Part shown: piece by piece, positions 34,033-43,845 of the stretch | Layout: the number at the start of each line of letters is the position of its first letter | Numbering within the stretch: the stretch's first letter is position 1 | From: Paraburkholderia tagetis | GTDB taxonomy: Bacteria; Pseudomonadota; Gammaproteobacteria; Burkholderiales; Burkholderiaceae | NCBI RefSeq assembly: GCF_022213065.1 | Contig: NZ_JAKLJA010000045.1 | Span: forward strand, 1 to 47,417 | Length of the DNA stretch: 47,417 nt | Direction: 5' to 3' | The notes under the pieces: model-generated | What the model was told of the DNA's origin: nothing | Seen by the model: only the letters and a program-made list of their open reading frames with translations | The model's database searches: none | Translations under genes and position numbers: made by a program

Positions 34033-36729
34033 TTAGACGGTCATCGGGTTGGGTTTGGACGGGTCGAGCTCGTACTTCGCAATGGCGTCGGCGACCACCT
34101 TGCGCTCGATCTTGCCTTCGTCCGCGAGCGCGTTGAGCGCTGCGACCGTCGTCCAGTAACGATCGACTTCGAAGAAGTGACGCAGATTCTCACGCGTGTC
34201 CGAACGACCGAAGCCGTCGGTGCCGAGCACCACGAACTTGCGCGGCACCAGGCCACGGATCTGGTCGACGAGTGCGCGCACATAGTCGGTCGAAGCGATG
34301 ATCGGGCCTTCCGTGCCCTTGAGCAGCTTCTCGACGTGCGACTCGCGACGCGGCTCGCTCGGGTGCAGCAGGTTCCAGCGTTCGACTTCGTGGCCTTCGC
34401 GAGCCAGTTCCGTGAAGCTCGGCACGCTCCAGAGGTCGGCTTCGACGCCCCAGTCGTTCTTGAGCAGGTCGGCCGCGGCGATCACTTCGTTGAAGATCGT
34501 GCCGGCGCCCATCAGTTGAACGCGCGGGCCCTTGGCCTTTGCGTCGCCCTTGCGGAACGAGTACATGCCCTTGATGATGTCCGTGGCCACATGCTCGCCC
34601 TGCGGGATCGCCGGGTGCTCATAGTTCTCGTTCATCACGGTGACGTAATAGAACACGTCTTCCTGATCCTGCACCATGCGGCGCAAGCCGTCCTGCATGA
34701 TCACGGCCAGTTCGTAGCCGAAGGTCGGGTCGTACGTGACGCAGTTCGGCACCGAAGCAGCCCACAGAAGCGAGTGACCGTCTTCGTGCTGCAGGCCTTC
34801 GCCGTTGAGCGTCGTGCGGCCCGCGGTGCCGCCCAGCAGGAAGCCGCGCGAACGCATGTCGCCCGCCGCCCACACCAGGTCGCCGATACGCTGGAGGCCA
34901 AACATCGAGTAGAAGATGTAGAACGGCACCATGATCTCGCCGTGCGTCGAGTACGACGTCGCGGCTGCGATCCAGTCGCACATGCCGCCGGCTTCGTTGA
35001 TGCCTTCCTGGAGAATCTGGCCAGTCTGCGATTCCTTATAGAACATCAGCTGGTCGGCATCTTCCGGCACGTACTTCTGGCCGTCTTGATTCCAGATACC
35101 GATCTGGCGGAAGAGACCCTCCATACCGAAGGTACGCGACTCGTCCGGCACGATCGGCACAACGCGCTTGCCGAGTGCCTTGTCCTTGAGCAGGATGTTC
35201 AGGATCCGCACGAACGCCATCGTCGTGGAGATCTCGCGGCCTTCGCCCGTGCCCTTGAGCAGCGGCTCGAATGCCTCGAGCGCCGGCACCGGCAGCGATT
35301 CCGCCTTCTGGCGGCGCGCGGGCAGGTAGCCGCCGAGGTCCATGCGCTTCTGGCGCATGTACTCGAGCTCCTTCGAGCCTTCCTCGAACTTGAGGTACGG
35401 CACGTCGACGATCTGGTCGTCCGAGATCGGCAGACGGAACTGGTCGCGGAACTTCTTGAGCTGATCCACCTGCATCTTCTTCTGCTGGTGGGTGATGTTC
35501 ATGGCCTGGCCGGCTTCGCCCATGCCATAGCCCTTGATCGTCTTGGCGAGGATCAGGGTCGGCTGGCCCTTCGAGTTCTGGGCTTGATGGAATGCCGCGT
35601 AGATCTTGTGCGGATCGTGACCGCCGCGGTTCAGGTTCCAGATGTCGTCATCGGACCAGTCGGCGACCAGCGCCTTCAGCTCGGGCGTATTGAAGAAGTG
35701 CTCGCGCACGAATGCGCCCGACTCCGACTTGTACGTCTGGTACTCGCCGTCGACGACTTCCATCATGCGGCGCATCAGCGCGCCCGACTTGTCGCGCGCG
35801 AAGAGCGCGTCCCAGCGCGATCCCCAGATGACCTTGATGACGTTCCAGCCGGCACCGCGGAACTCGCTTTCGAGCTCCTGGATGATCTTGCCGTTGCCGC
35901 GCACCGGGCCGTCGAGACGCTGCAGGTTGCAGTTGATGACGAACACGAGGTTGTCCAGACGCTCGCGGCCGGCCATACCGATCGCGCCAAGCGATTCCGG
36001 CTCGTCCGTTTCGCCGTCGCCGAGGAAGGCCCAGACCTTGCGGCCTTCGGTCTTGGCGATGCCGCGCGCCTGCATGTATTTCATGAAGCGTGCCTGATAG
36101 ATCGCCATGATCGGGCCAAGGCCCATCGAGACGGTCGGGAACTGCCAGAAGTCCGGCATCAGCCACGGGTGCGGGTACGACGAGATGCCCTGGCCGCCGA
36201 CTTCCTGGCGGAAGTTGTCGAGCTGGTTCTCGGAGAGGCGGCCAAGCAGGAACGCGCGCGAGTAGACGCCCGGCGACGAGTGGCCCTGCACGAACACGAG
36301 GTCACCGCCGTGCTCGGCGGACGGTGCGTGCCAGAAGTGGTTGTAGCCGACGTCATAGAGCGTGGCGGCCGAAGCAAACGAGGCGATGTGGCCGCCGACG
36401 TTGGTGTCCTTGCCCGCGCGCAGCACCATTGCGATGGCGTTCCAGCGCGTGTACGAGCGGATGCGGTGTTCGATGTCCTGGTCGCCGGGATTCTTGGCCT
36501 GGTTGGCGACGGGAATCGTGTTGATGTACGGCGTGTTCGCCGAGAACGGCAGATGCTCGCCATGCACGCGGGCGAACTCGATCTGCTTCTCGATCAGATA
36601 GTGGGCGCGGTCGGGACCGATGGTGGAAATGACGCCGTCCAGCGCCTCCAGCCATTCGGCGGTTTCCTGAGGATCTTCGTCCTTCTCGGTGGCAATGTAT
36701 TTCAGGACTTCGTCGGGTACAGCGGACAT
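34033..36729 (-). CDS. aceE: Pyruvate dehydrogenase E1 component, homodimeric type
   Basis: 898 residues, the normal size for the homodimeric E1 found with E. coli-type complexes. It decarboxylates pyruvate with thiamine diphosphate and acetylates the lipoyl groups of AceF. The ThDP/Mg motif begins GDGETDEPES at residue 237. ATG 36729 starts MSAVPDEVLKYIATEKDEDP, as in relatives, with AGGAGACG upstream. First gene of the operon, divergent from a sensor kinase. No pdhR-type GntR regulator is next to it. Confidence 0.97.
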   Translation of the reverse strand: MSAVPDEVLKYIATEKDEDPQETAEWLEALDGVISTIGPDRAHYLIEKQIEFARVHGEHLPFSANTPYINTIPVANQAKNPGDQDIEHRIRSYTRWNAIAMVLRAGKDTNVGGHIASFASAATLYDVGYNHFWHAPSAEHGGDLVFVQGHSSPGVYSRAFLLGRLSENQLDNFRQEVGGQGISSYPHPWLMPDFWQFPTVSMGLGPIMAIYQARFMKYMQARGIAKTEGRKVWAFLGDGETDEPESLGAIGMAGRERLDNLVFVINCNLQRLDGPVRGNGKIIQELESEFRGAGWNVIKVIWGSRWDALFARDKSGALMRRMMEVVDGEYQTYKSESGAFVREHFFNTPELKALVADWSDDDIWNLNRGGHDPHKIYAAFHQAQNSKGQPTLILAKTIKGYGMGEAGQAMNITHQQKKMQVDQLKKFRDQFRLPISDDQIVDVPYLKFEEGSKELEYMRQKRMDLGGYLPARRQKAESLPVPALEAFEPLLKGTGEGREISTTMAFVRILNILLKDKALGKRVVPIVPDESRTFGMEGLFRQIGIWNQDGQKYVPEDADQLMFYKESQTGQILQEGINEAGGMCDWIAAATSYSTHGEIMVPFYIFYSMFGLQRIGDLVWAAGDMRSRGFLLGGTAGRTTLNGEGLQHEDGHSLLWAASVPNCVTYDPTFGYELAVIMQDGLRRMVQDQEDVFYYVTVMNENYEHPAIPQGEHVATDIIKGMYSFRKGDAKAKGPRVQLMGAGTIFNEVIAAADLLKNDWGVEADLWSVPSFTELAREGHEVERWNLLHPSEPRRESHVEKLLKGTEGPIIASTDYVRALVDQIRGLVPRKFVVLGTDGFGRSDTRENLRHFFEVDRYWTTVAALNALADEGKIERKVVADAIAKYELDPSKPNPMTV

Positions 36730-36821
36730 ACTCGTCTCCTGGATGTAGGGGAACGCTGTTGATCGGACCATGCGGATGGCGACCCGACGTGACTGGGCCG
36801 ACCGCAGCAGCATTGCGGCCG

Positions 36822-36851
36822 ATTGTAATGACCGCCCCTGGCTTCATGCAA
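36822..36851 (-). promoter_or_regulatory. Promoter of aceE-aceF-lpdA
   Basis: On the minus strand, -35 TTGCAT (36846-36851) and -10 TACAAT (36822-36827) are 18 bp apart, leaving a leader of about 85 bases before the aceE ATG. Confidence 0.65.
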
Positions 36852-36880
36852 GGAATTTTTCGAATCGCGAGATGGATTTT

Positions 36881-36886
36881 TATAAT
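36881..36886 (+). promoter_or_regulatory. Possible -10 element of the sensor kinase gene
   Basis: A perfect TATAAT lies 135 bp before the kinase start, on the strand away from aceE. The -35 region is not convincing. Confidence 0.35.
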
Positions 36887-37021
36887 GTGAAAAATTGCTG
36901 CGGCGCACGCTTAATCGTTCGTGCCCCTGCTCCGATATCGGCCAGTTTGCACCGGTTTATCGGCGATTTACCGCTTTTTTCACGGCGTTTCAGACTCTTA
37001 CGCTGAGCTACAATCCTTGCC

Positions 37022-39550
37022 ATGTTGACCGAACGGCTTTTCGCACGCTCGGCGCGGCCGCCCGGTTCGCCCGGCGAGTCGTCGCCGTCCCGCTGGCACC
37101 ACGGACCCTGGTGGTCGAATTCCTATTTGCTGACGCCGCTCCTGTCGATCCTCGTCTTCCTGATCGTCATGAGCCTGATCTTGTGGAGCCTGAATCGCCG
37201 CGAGCAGCAACAGCAGGAAGACACGCTCTATCGCAACGTGGCCTGGGCGCAGCAGCAGATCCGCCTCTCCATGACGGGCGCGCAGGAGCAATTGCAGGCG
37301 CTCTCGCGCGATCTGACCGCCGGCCACAGCGACCCGCAGTACTTCCAGACGTCCACTACGGACATCATGCAGGGTCACCCCGAGATTCTCTACCTGAACT
37401 GGTATACCAGCCAGCAGGAGCCGCGCTGGCCCAACACGGCCATGCCGGTGTTCGGCCAGCGCCTGGCCAAGCCCAACGACGCGCAGATGGACGAGGCCGT
37501 GAAGGCCGCCTTCGACGAAGCCCGCACGACGCGCCGCCAGGTCTACTCGCCGCTCATCTACGACGACGTGGGCAACGGCTACATCACCTTGCAGACGCCC
37601 GTATATCGCGACCGCGAATTCCTCGGCTCGGTTGCGGCCGTGTTCTCGGTCGAAGGGATACTCAAGCACGACATCCCGCCCGAGCTGTCCGCCAAGTACA
37701 AAATTTCGATCATCGACGCGAACAACCGCGAGCTCGCCACCACCTCGACGCGCCCGCGCCTGCCGCGCGACGCCTACTACGATCTGCCGCTCGATCCGCC
37801 GGGCCAAGGCGTCTCGGTGCGCGTGTATTCGTATCCGCAGATGACCAACTTCACGAACAATACGCTCGTGTGGCTGGTCGCGGGACTATCCTGCTTCGTT
37901 TTGTGGAGCCTGTGGAGCCTATGGAAACACACGCGCCAGCGCTTCGAGGCACAGCAGGCGTTGTACGCGGAAGCCTTTTTCCGGCGCGCGATGGAGAACT
38001 CCGTGCTGATCGGCATGCGTGTGCTCGACATGCACGGCCGCATCACGCACGTGAATCCGGCGTTCTGCCGCATGACCGGCTGGGACGAAAGCGATCTGGT
38101 CGGCAAGCACGCGCCGTTCCCCTACTGGCCGCGCGACGCCTACCCTGAAATGCAGCGCCAGCTCGACATGACGCTGCGCGGCAAGGCCCCTTCGTCGGGC
38201 TTCGAGTTGCGCGTGCGCCGCAAGGACGGTTCGCAGTTCCACGCGCGGCTCTATGTCTCGCCGCTCATCGACAGTTCGGGCCGCCAGACCGGCTGGATGT
38301 CGTCGATGACCGACATCACCGAGCCCAAGCGCGCGCGCGAAGAACTCGCCGCCGCGCACGAGCGCTTTACCACGGTGCTGGAGAGCCTGGACGCCGCCGT
38401 TTCCGTGCTTGCCGCCGACGAAGCCGAGCTGCTGTTTGCCAATCGCTACTACCGCCACCTCTTCGGCATCCGCCCGGACGGCCATCTGGAACTGGCCGGC
38501 GGCGGCGGCTTCGATTCAGCGGCGGCGTCGTCGGATTCGATCGACATGGTGGACGCCTACGCGGGCCTGCCCGCCACGGCGCTCACCGAGAGCGCCGCCG
38601 ACGCTCAGGAAATCTACGTCGAGAGCATCCAGAAGTGGTTCGAGGTGCGGCGCCAGTACATCCAGTGGGTGGACGGCCACCTCGCGCAGATGCAGATCGC
38701 GACCGACATCACCACGCGCAAGCAGGCCCAGGAGCTGGCCCGCCAGCAGGACGAGAAGCTGCAGTTCACGAGCCGCCTCATGACGATGGGCGAAATGGCC
38801 TCGTCGCTCGCGCACGAACTGAACCAGCCGCTCGCCGCCATCAACAACTACGCCTCGGGCACCGTCGCGCTCGTGAAGTCGGGGCGCGCTGCGCCCGACA
38901 ATCTGCTGCCGGTGCTCGAAAAGACCGCGCAGCAGGCGGTGCGCGCGGGCATGATCATCAAGCGCATCCGCGAGTTCGTGAAGCGCAGCGAGCCCAAGCG
39001 CCAGGCCGCGCGCGTGGCTGACATCGTCGCCGACGCCGTGGGTCTCGCCGAGATCGAGGCGCGCAAGCGCCGCATCCGCATCGTGACCGACATGCGCTCG
39101 CGCATGCCCGTGATCTACGTCGATCCGGTGCTCATCGAGCAGGTGCTCGTCAATCTGCTGAAGAACGCCGCCGAAGCCATGGCCGAGGCGCGCCCGAATT
39201 TGCCAGATGCGGCCGTGGACCCGGTGATCCGCGTGATCGTGAAGCGCGACGGCGGCAACGTCTGCGTCAGCGTGGTGGACCAGGGCCCGGGCGTGGACGA
39301 AGCCACCGCCGAGCGCCTCTTCGAACCTTTCTACAGCACCAAGTCCGATGGCATGGGCATGGGGCTGAATATTTGCCGCTCGATCATCGAATCGCATCGC
39401 GGGCGTCTTTGGGTGGTCAACAACGTCGAAGCAGACGGCCACATCAGCGGCGCCACGTTCCATTGCAGTCTGCCTATTGGCGAATCGGACCGCTCCTCGC
39501 GCGACGGATCCGACGAGCCGACTCCACAAACCGTTACGGGAGAGCCATGA
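37022..39550 (+). CDS. PAS-containing sensor histidine kinase (FixL/DctB-like)
   Basis: 842 residues. Membrane helix 35-57, a periplasmic sensing domain (about 60-280, Cache-like), membrane helix 281-302, then PAS domains at about 321-433 (MENSVLIGMRVLDMHGRITHV) and 449-565. The kinase core has H598 in SSLAHELNQPLAAI, N-box NLLKNAAEAM (711-720), DQGPGV (753-758), LFEPFYSTK and GMGMGLNI. The HELNQPL H-box is typical of kinases paired with FixJ-type regulators. The PAS domains lack an obvious heme signature. The stop overlaps the regulator start by four bases (ATGA), so the two proteins form a pair. The signal is unknown; the divergent neighbour aceE gives only a weak hint towards carbon or respiratory control. 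Confidence 0.9.
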   Translation: MLTERLFARSARPPGSPGESSPSRWHHGPWWSNSYLLTPLLSILVFLIVMSLILWSLNRREQQQQEDTLYRNVAWAQQQIRLSMTGAQEQLQALSRDLTAGHSDPQYFQTSTTDIMQGHPEILYLNWYTSQQEPRWPNTAMPVFGQRLAKPNDAQMDEAVKAAFDEARTTRRQVYSPLIYDDVGNGYITLQTPVYRDREFLGSVAAVFSVEGILKHDIPPELSAKYKISIIDANNRELATTSTRPRLPRDAYYDLPLDPPGQGVSVRVYSYPQMTNFTNNTLVWLVAGLSCFVLWSLWSLWKHTRQRFEAQQALYAEAFFRRAMENSVLIGMRVLDMHGRITHVNPAFCRMTGWDESDLVGKHAPFPYWPRDAYPEMQRQLDMTLRGKAPSSGFELRVRRKDGSQFHARLYVSPLIDSSGRQTGWMSSMTDITEPKRAREELAAAHERFTTVLESLDAAVSVLAADEAELLFANRYYRHLFGIRPDGHLELAGGGGFDSAAASSDSIDMVDAYAGLPATALTESAADAQEIYVESIQKWFEVRRQYIQWVDGHLAQMQIATDITTRKQAQELARQQDEKLQFTSRLMTMGEMASSLAHELNQPLAAINNYASGTVALVKSGRAAPDNLLPVLEKTAQQAVRAGMIIKRIREFVKRSEPKRQAARVADIVADAVGLAEIEARKRRIRIVTDMRSRMPVIYVDPVLIEQVLVNLLKNAAEAMAEARPNLPDAAVDPVIRVIVKRDGGNVCVSVVDQGPGVDEATAERLFEPFYSTKSDGMGMGLNICRSIIESHRGRLWVVNNVEADGHISGATFHCSLPIGESDRSSRDGSDEPTPQTVTGEP

Positions 39551-40197
39551 ACAGCCCAGTCACAACCCAGGAAACCGTCTTTGTCGTCGACGACGACGAG
39601 GCCGTACGAGACTCCCTGCGCTGGCTGCTCGAAGCGAATGGCTACCGCGTGCAGTGCTTCACGAGCGCGGAAGAATTCCTCGAGGCGTACCAGCCGGCGC
39701 AGCAAGCCGGACAAATCGCCTGTCTGATTCTGGACGTGCGCATGCAGGGCATGAGCGGACTCGAGCTGCAAGAGCGCCTGATCGCCGAAAACGCCTCACT
39801 GCCGATCATCTTCGTGACCGGCCACGGCGACGTGCCGATGGCCGTCTCCACCATGAAGAAGGGTGCGATGGACTTCATCGAGAAGCCTTTCGACGAAGCC
39901 GAACTGCGCAAGCTCGTCGAGCGCATGCTGGAGAAGGCCCGCAGCGAAAGCACCAACGTGCAGCAGCAGCGTGCCGCGGCCGAGCGCCTCGGCAAGCTCA
40001 CGGCGCGCGAGCACCAGGTGCTCGAGCGCATCATCGCGGGCCGCCTGAACAAGCAGATCGCCGACGATCTGGGCATCAGCATCAAGACCGTGGAAGCGCA
40101 CCGCGCGAACATCATGGAGAAGCTGAACGTGAACACGGTCGCCGACCTGCTGCGCCTCGCGCTCTCCAACAAACCGCAACAAGCGCAGCAGCAGTAA
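39547..40197 (+). CDS. FixJ/NarL-type response regulator
   Basis: 216 residues. The receiver domain (about 8-125) has acidic pocket D15/D16, phosphorylation site D63, T91 and K113. A linker follows, then a LuxR-type HTH (about 148-206; LTAREHQVLERIIAGRLNKQ, then KTVEAHRANIMEKL). The length and the short linker match FixJ/TodT-like regulators. It is translationally coupled to the kinase gene through ATGA. Targets cannot be read from this window. Confidence 0.93.
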   Translation: MNSPVTTQETVFVVDDDEAVRDSLRWLLEANGYRVQCFTSAEEFLEAYQPAQQAGQIACLILDVRMQGMSGLELQERLIAENASLPIIFVTGHGDVPMAVSTMKKGAMDFIEKPFDEAELRKLVERMLEKARSESTNVQQQRAAAERLGKLTAREHQVLERIIAGRLNKQIADDLGISIKTVEAHRANIMEKLNVNTVADLLRLALSNKPQQAQQQ

Positions 40198-40494
40198 GAC
40201 TGCGCCTGGCGGCGCAACCGGGAACGGCGCATTACGTTGCACGCAACCGTGCATCTGCGCGGCGCTTGACGCCGCGCAGCGCCTTCCCTACCACATTCCC
40301 ACCATTTCTTCCTGCCTCGTGCGACCGGTGTTTCGCCTGGCCGCGACAGTGCGCGCGCGCCGCGCGAGTATAATGTCGCCCTTCGCAGCCGGTGCCCGCT
40401 TCTCCCGACGCCTGTACGACGCGCATGTGCGACGGTCAACCCGCCGCGCTCCGGCATGCATTTGCGCATCGCCCACACTCGAACTCGACCGACC
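40198..40494. other. Intergenic region upstream of folD
   Basis: About 300 bp without a supported gene. A TATAAT (40370-40375) lies about 120 bp before the folD start in GC-rich surroundings and is the likely -10 of folD. No terminator for the regulator gene is obvious; GCGCGGCG/CGCCGCGC near 40258-40278 is a weak hairpin without a T run. Confidence 0.45.
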
Positions 40495-41349
40495 ATGACA
40501 GCCACCCTCATCGACGGCCTCGCCCTCTCCAAGAAACTGCGCGCCGATGTCGCCACGCGCGCCGCCGCCCTCACCGCTCGCGGCCATCAGCCTGGCCTCG
40601 CGGTCGTGCTGGTCGGCGACAATCCAGCGAGCGAAGTCTATGTGCGCAACAAGGTGAAGGCCTGCGAGGACAACGGCCTTTATTCGTCTTACGACCGCTA
40701 TGCCGAATCGCTCCCGGAAGCCGATCTGCTCAAGCGCATCGACGAGCTGAACCGCGACCCGAAGATCCACGGCATCCTCGTGCAGTTGCCGCTGCCGAAG
40801 CACATCGACAGCCACAAGGTGATCGAGGCGATCGCGCCGGAAAAAGACGTGGACGGCTTTCACGTGGCCAACGCCGGCGCGCTCATGACCGGCCAGCCGC
40901 TGTTCCGCCCCTGCACGCCCTACGGCGTGATGAAGATGTTCGAGGAATACAAGATCCCGCTCGAGGGCGCGAACGCCGTGGTGATCGGCCGCTCGAACAT
41001 CGTCGGCAAGCCAATGGCGCTGCTGCTGCTCGAAAAGGGCGCCACCGTCACGATCTGCCATAGCAAGACGCGCGACCTCGCGAAGCACACGCGCGAAGCG
41101 GACGTCGTAGTGGCCGCCGTGGGCAAGCGCAACGTGCTGACCGCCGACATGATCAAGCCGGGCGCGACCGTGATCGACGTGGGCATGAATCGCGACGATA
41201 ACGGCAAGCTGTGCGGCGACGTCGATTTCGCGGGCTTGAAGGACGTGGCCGGCTTCATCACGCCGGTGCCGGGCGGCGTCGGCCCGATGACCATCACGAT
41301 GCTGCTCGTCAATACGATCGAAGCGGCGGAGCGCGCGGCCGGCGTCTGA
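40495..41349 (+). CDS. folD: Bifunctional methylenetetrahydrofolate dehydrogenase/cyclohydrolase FolD
   Basis: 284 residues. It interconverts 5,10-methylene-THF and 10-formyl-THF with NADP. The catalytic Y49/K53 pair is in SEVYVRNKVKACED. The NADP-binding motif VIGRSNIVGKPMA and the C-terminal signature TPVPGGVGPMT are intact. ATG 40495 matches the family N-terminus; the upstream in-frame ATG adds 13 unrelated residues. Single gene with its own terminator. Confidence 0.97.
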   Translation: MTATLIDGLALSKKLRADVATRAAALTARGHQPGLAVVLVGDNPASEVYVRNKVKACEDNGLYSSYDRYAESLPEADLLKRIDELNRDPKIHGILVQLPLPKHIDSHKVIEAIAPEKDVDGFHVANAGALMTGQPLFRPCTPYGVMKMFEEYKIPLEGANAVVIGRSNIVGKPMALLLLEKGATVTICHSKTRDLAKHTREADVVVAAVGKRNVLTADMIKPGATVIDVGMNRDDNGKLCGDVDFAGLKDVAGFITPVPGGVGPMTITMLLVNTIEAAERAAGV

Positions 41350-41394
41350 GTACGCGCTGCCAGCAAAACAGAGCTGTCGCCAAAGCATCGCTGA

Positions 41395-41429
41395 ACGGCC
41401 CGCGCATTCACGCGCGGGCCGTTTTTTTT
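41395..41429 (+). terminator. Intrinsic terminator of folD
   Basis: An 11-bp perfect stem ACGGCCCGCGC/GCGCGGGCCGT (41395-41405 and 41412-41422) with loop ATTCAC is followed by eight T. Confidence 0.93.
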
Positions 41430-41631
41430 CGTGCGTGCACGGGCGATCCATCGCATGCCGCCGCGCGTCGATTGCGCCGCCGCAGCCTGACTTCTGTTAA
41501 TTTGGTCGATTGCACCGGTTGGAAAGTGTGTCCCGCGCCCCAATAACCGGAATATCGGGGTGCGCGGCGCCCCGGCCCATTTCATGCGAATTAAACGCGA
41601 GATAACCGCGACAGAAGGAACAGGACGCATC

Positions 41632-43731
41632 ATGGCAACTACTCCCTCCGATAATCCGCTGCTCGATTTCACCGGCCTGCCGCGCTTTGGCGAGATCCGT
41701 CCCGAACACGTGACGCCCGCGCTCGACGTGCTGCTCGCGAACGCGAACGCCGCAGTCGATCGCGCGGCCCTGCCGATGACACCCGCGCAGTGGAGCGACG
41801 TGGTCGAGCCGCTCGAGCGCGCCACTGAGCCGCTTTCGCGCGCCTGGGGTGTGATCGGCCACCTGAACGCCGTAGCCGACACACCGGAGCTGCGCGCCGT
41901 CTACGGCGAGAACCTGCCGCGCGTGACCGAGTTCTGGTCTAGCGTCGGCCAGAATCTCGCGCTCTACGAGAAGTACAAAGCCATCACGAACCACAACTCG
42001 TTCGAGTTGCTCTCGGGCGAGCGCAAGAAGATTCTCGATAACGCGCTGCGCGATTTCCGCCTTTCCGGCGCGGAGCTGCCCGAAGACCAGAAGCCGCGTT
42101 TCGCTGAATTGCAGGAGCGCCAGGCCTCCCTCTCGAAGGCGTTCTCCGACCATGTGCTCGACGCCACCAACGCCTATGCGTTCTACGCCACGAACGAAAG
42201 CGAGCTCGCGGGCCTGCCCGACGACGTGATCGCCGCCGCGCGCGAAGCCGCCGAGCGCGAGAACAAGGAAGGCTGGAAGTTCACGCTGCACTTTCCCTCG
42301 TATTTCCCGGTGCTGCAATACTCGGAAAACCGCGCGATGCGCGAGACGATGTATCGCGCCTACGTCACGCGCGCATCGGAGCTGGGACCCCAATATGGCG
42401 GCGGCAAGCCCGACTGGGACAACACCGCAATCGTCGGCGATCAACTGAAGCTGCGCGCCGAAGAAGCGAAGATGCTCGGCTACAACAACTTCGCCGAAGT
42501 CTCGCTCACGCCGAAGATGGCCGAGTCGCCCGCGCAGGTCACGAGCTTCCTCGAAGACCTCGCCACGCGCGCGCGCCCGCACGCCGAAAAGGACTGGCAG
42601 GAGCTGCGCGAATTCGCCGCCAGCGAGTTCGGCCTCACGAACATCGAGCCGTGGGACATGGCCTTCGCGGCCGAACGCCTGCGCCAGAAGCGCTACTCGT
42701 TCTCTGAGAACGAGGTCAAGCAATACTTCCCCGAAGACTTCGTGCTCAAGGGCCTTTTCAAGGTCACGGAGACGCTCTTCGGCGTGCGCATCCGCGACGA
42801 CAAGACCGCCGTCTGGCATCCGGACGTGCGCTTCTTCCGCGTGGAGAACGCGGACGGCACGCTGGTCGCGCAGTTCTATCTCGACCTCTACGCGCGCGAA
42901 GGCAAGCGCGGCGGCGCATGGATGGACGACGCACGCTCGCGTCGCAAGCTCGAGAGCAATGGCGTGCAAACGCCGGTCGCGTATCTCACCTGCAACTTCT
43001 CCGCGCCGGTGGGCGGCCGTCCCGCCTGCTTCACGCACGACGAAGTCATCACGCTGTTCCACGAGTTCGGCCACGGCCTGCATCACATGCTCACGCGCGT
43101 GGACGAGCTTTCGGTCTCGGGCATCAACGGCGTGGAATGGGATGCCGTCGAGCTGCCCTCGCAGTTCATGGAGAACTTCTGCTGGGAGTGGGACGTTCTC
43201 ACGGAGATGACCTCGCACGTCGACACGGGCAAGCCCCTGCCGCGCGAACTCTTCGACAAGATGCTCGCTGCGAAGAACTTCCAGAGCGGCCTTGGCACGC
43301 TGCGCCAGATCGTGTTCTCGCTGTTCGACATGGCGCTGCACGTGGACTTCGACGCGTCGAAGGACAAGACCGTGAACGACCTCGCACGCGAGATCAACGA
43401 GCGCTATCACGTCATTGCGCAGGCGCCGTTCTCGCGCTGGCCGAACACGTTCAGCCATATCTTCGCGGGCGGCTACGCGGCAGGCTACTACAGCTACAAG
43501 TGGGCCGAAGTGCTTTCCGCCGACGCTTATGCGGCATTCGAAGAGGCGGCGCAGGCCACGAAGTCGAGCGTGCTCGACGCGGCCACCGGTACGCGCTATC
43601 GCAAGGAGATTCTGGAAGTGGGCGGCAGCCGCCCGGCGATGGAATCGTTCAAGGCATTCCGCGGACGCGAACCGAGCATCGATGCGCTGCTGCGCCATAA
43701 CGGCATGGAGCAGCCGCCGGCGCAGCATTAA
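41632..43731 (+). CDS. prlC: Oligopeptidase A (M3 zinc metallopeptidase)
   Basis: 699 residues, the normal size. This cytoplasmic peptidase degrades oligopeptides, including cleaved signal peptides. The zinc motif HEFGH is at 477-481, with the third ligand in the following GINGVEWDAVELPSQ segment. The helical N-terminal domain and the GGYAAGYYSYKWAEVLSADA tract near the C-terminus are typical of M3A. ATG 41632 (MATTPSDNPLLDFTGLPRF) is preceded by CAGGA; the longer frame upstream lacks family similarity. Confidence 0.96.
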   Translation: MATTPSDNPLLDFTGLPRFGEIRPEHVTPALDVLLANANAAVDRAALPMTPAQWSDVVEPLERATEPLSRAWGVIGHLNAVADTPELRAVYGENLPRVTEFWSSVGQNLALYEKYKAITNHNSFELLSGERKKILDNALRDFRLSGAELPEDQKPRFAELQERQASLSKAFSDHVLDATNAYAFYATNESELAGLPDDVIAAAREAAERENKEGWKFTLHFPSYFPVLQYSENRAMRETMYRAYVTRASELGPQYGGGKPDWDNTAIVGDQLKLRAEEAKMLGYNNFAEVSLTPKMAESPAQVTSFLEDLATRARPHAEKDWQELREFAASEFGLTNIEPWDMAFAAERLRQKRYSFSENEVKQYFPEDFVLKGLFKVTETLFGVRIRDDKTAVWHPDVRFFRVENADGTLVAQFYLDLYAREGKRGGAWMDDARSRRKLESNGVQTPVAYLTCNFSAPVGGRPACFTHDEVITLFHEFGHGLHHMLTRVDELSVSGINGVEWDAVELPSQFMENFCWEWDVLTEMTSHVDTGKPLPRELFDKMLAAKNFQSGLGTLRQIVFSLFDMALHVDFDASKDKTVNDLAREINERYHVIAQAPFSRWPNTFSHIFAGGYAAGYYSYKWAEVLSADAYAAFEEAAQATKSSVLDAATGTRYRKEILEVGGSRPAMESFKAFRGREPSIDALLRHNGMEQPPAQH

Positions 43732-43792
43732 GCCTGCTTACGCCTGGGTGCGCCTGGGTGCGCTCATGTGTGCTCAGGTAGGCTTAAGCACG

Positions 43793-43833
43793 AAAAAACC
43801 GCGCACGGGAGCGTATCCCGTGCGCGGTTTTTT
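43793..43833. terminator. Bidirectional terminator between prlC and the amidohydrolase gene
   Basis: A perfect 18-bp stem (43793-43810 with 43816-43833), loop GCGTA, has six A at the left and six T at the right, so it terminates convergent transcripts on both strands. Confidence 0.95.
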
Positions 43834-43845
43834 ATCGCCGGACTT

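Noticed and set aside
33952..36762. A 936-codon open frame antisense to aceE
   Set aside because: Same cause: the opposite strand of a long, strongly biased gene. No domain pattern.
43741..43760. Tandem CGCCTGGGTG repeat as a possible repeat array
   Set aside because: Only two 10-bp copies, with a third partial one; too short for CRISPR or a meaningful satellite.
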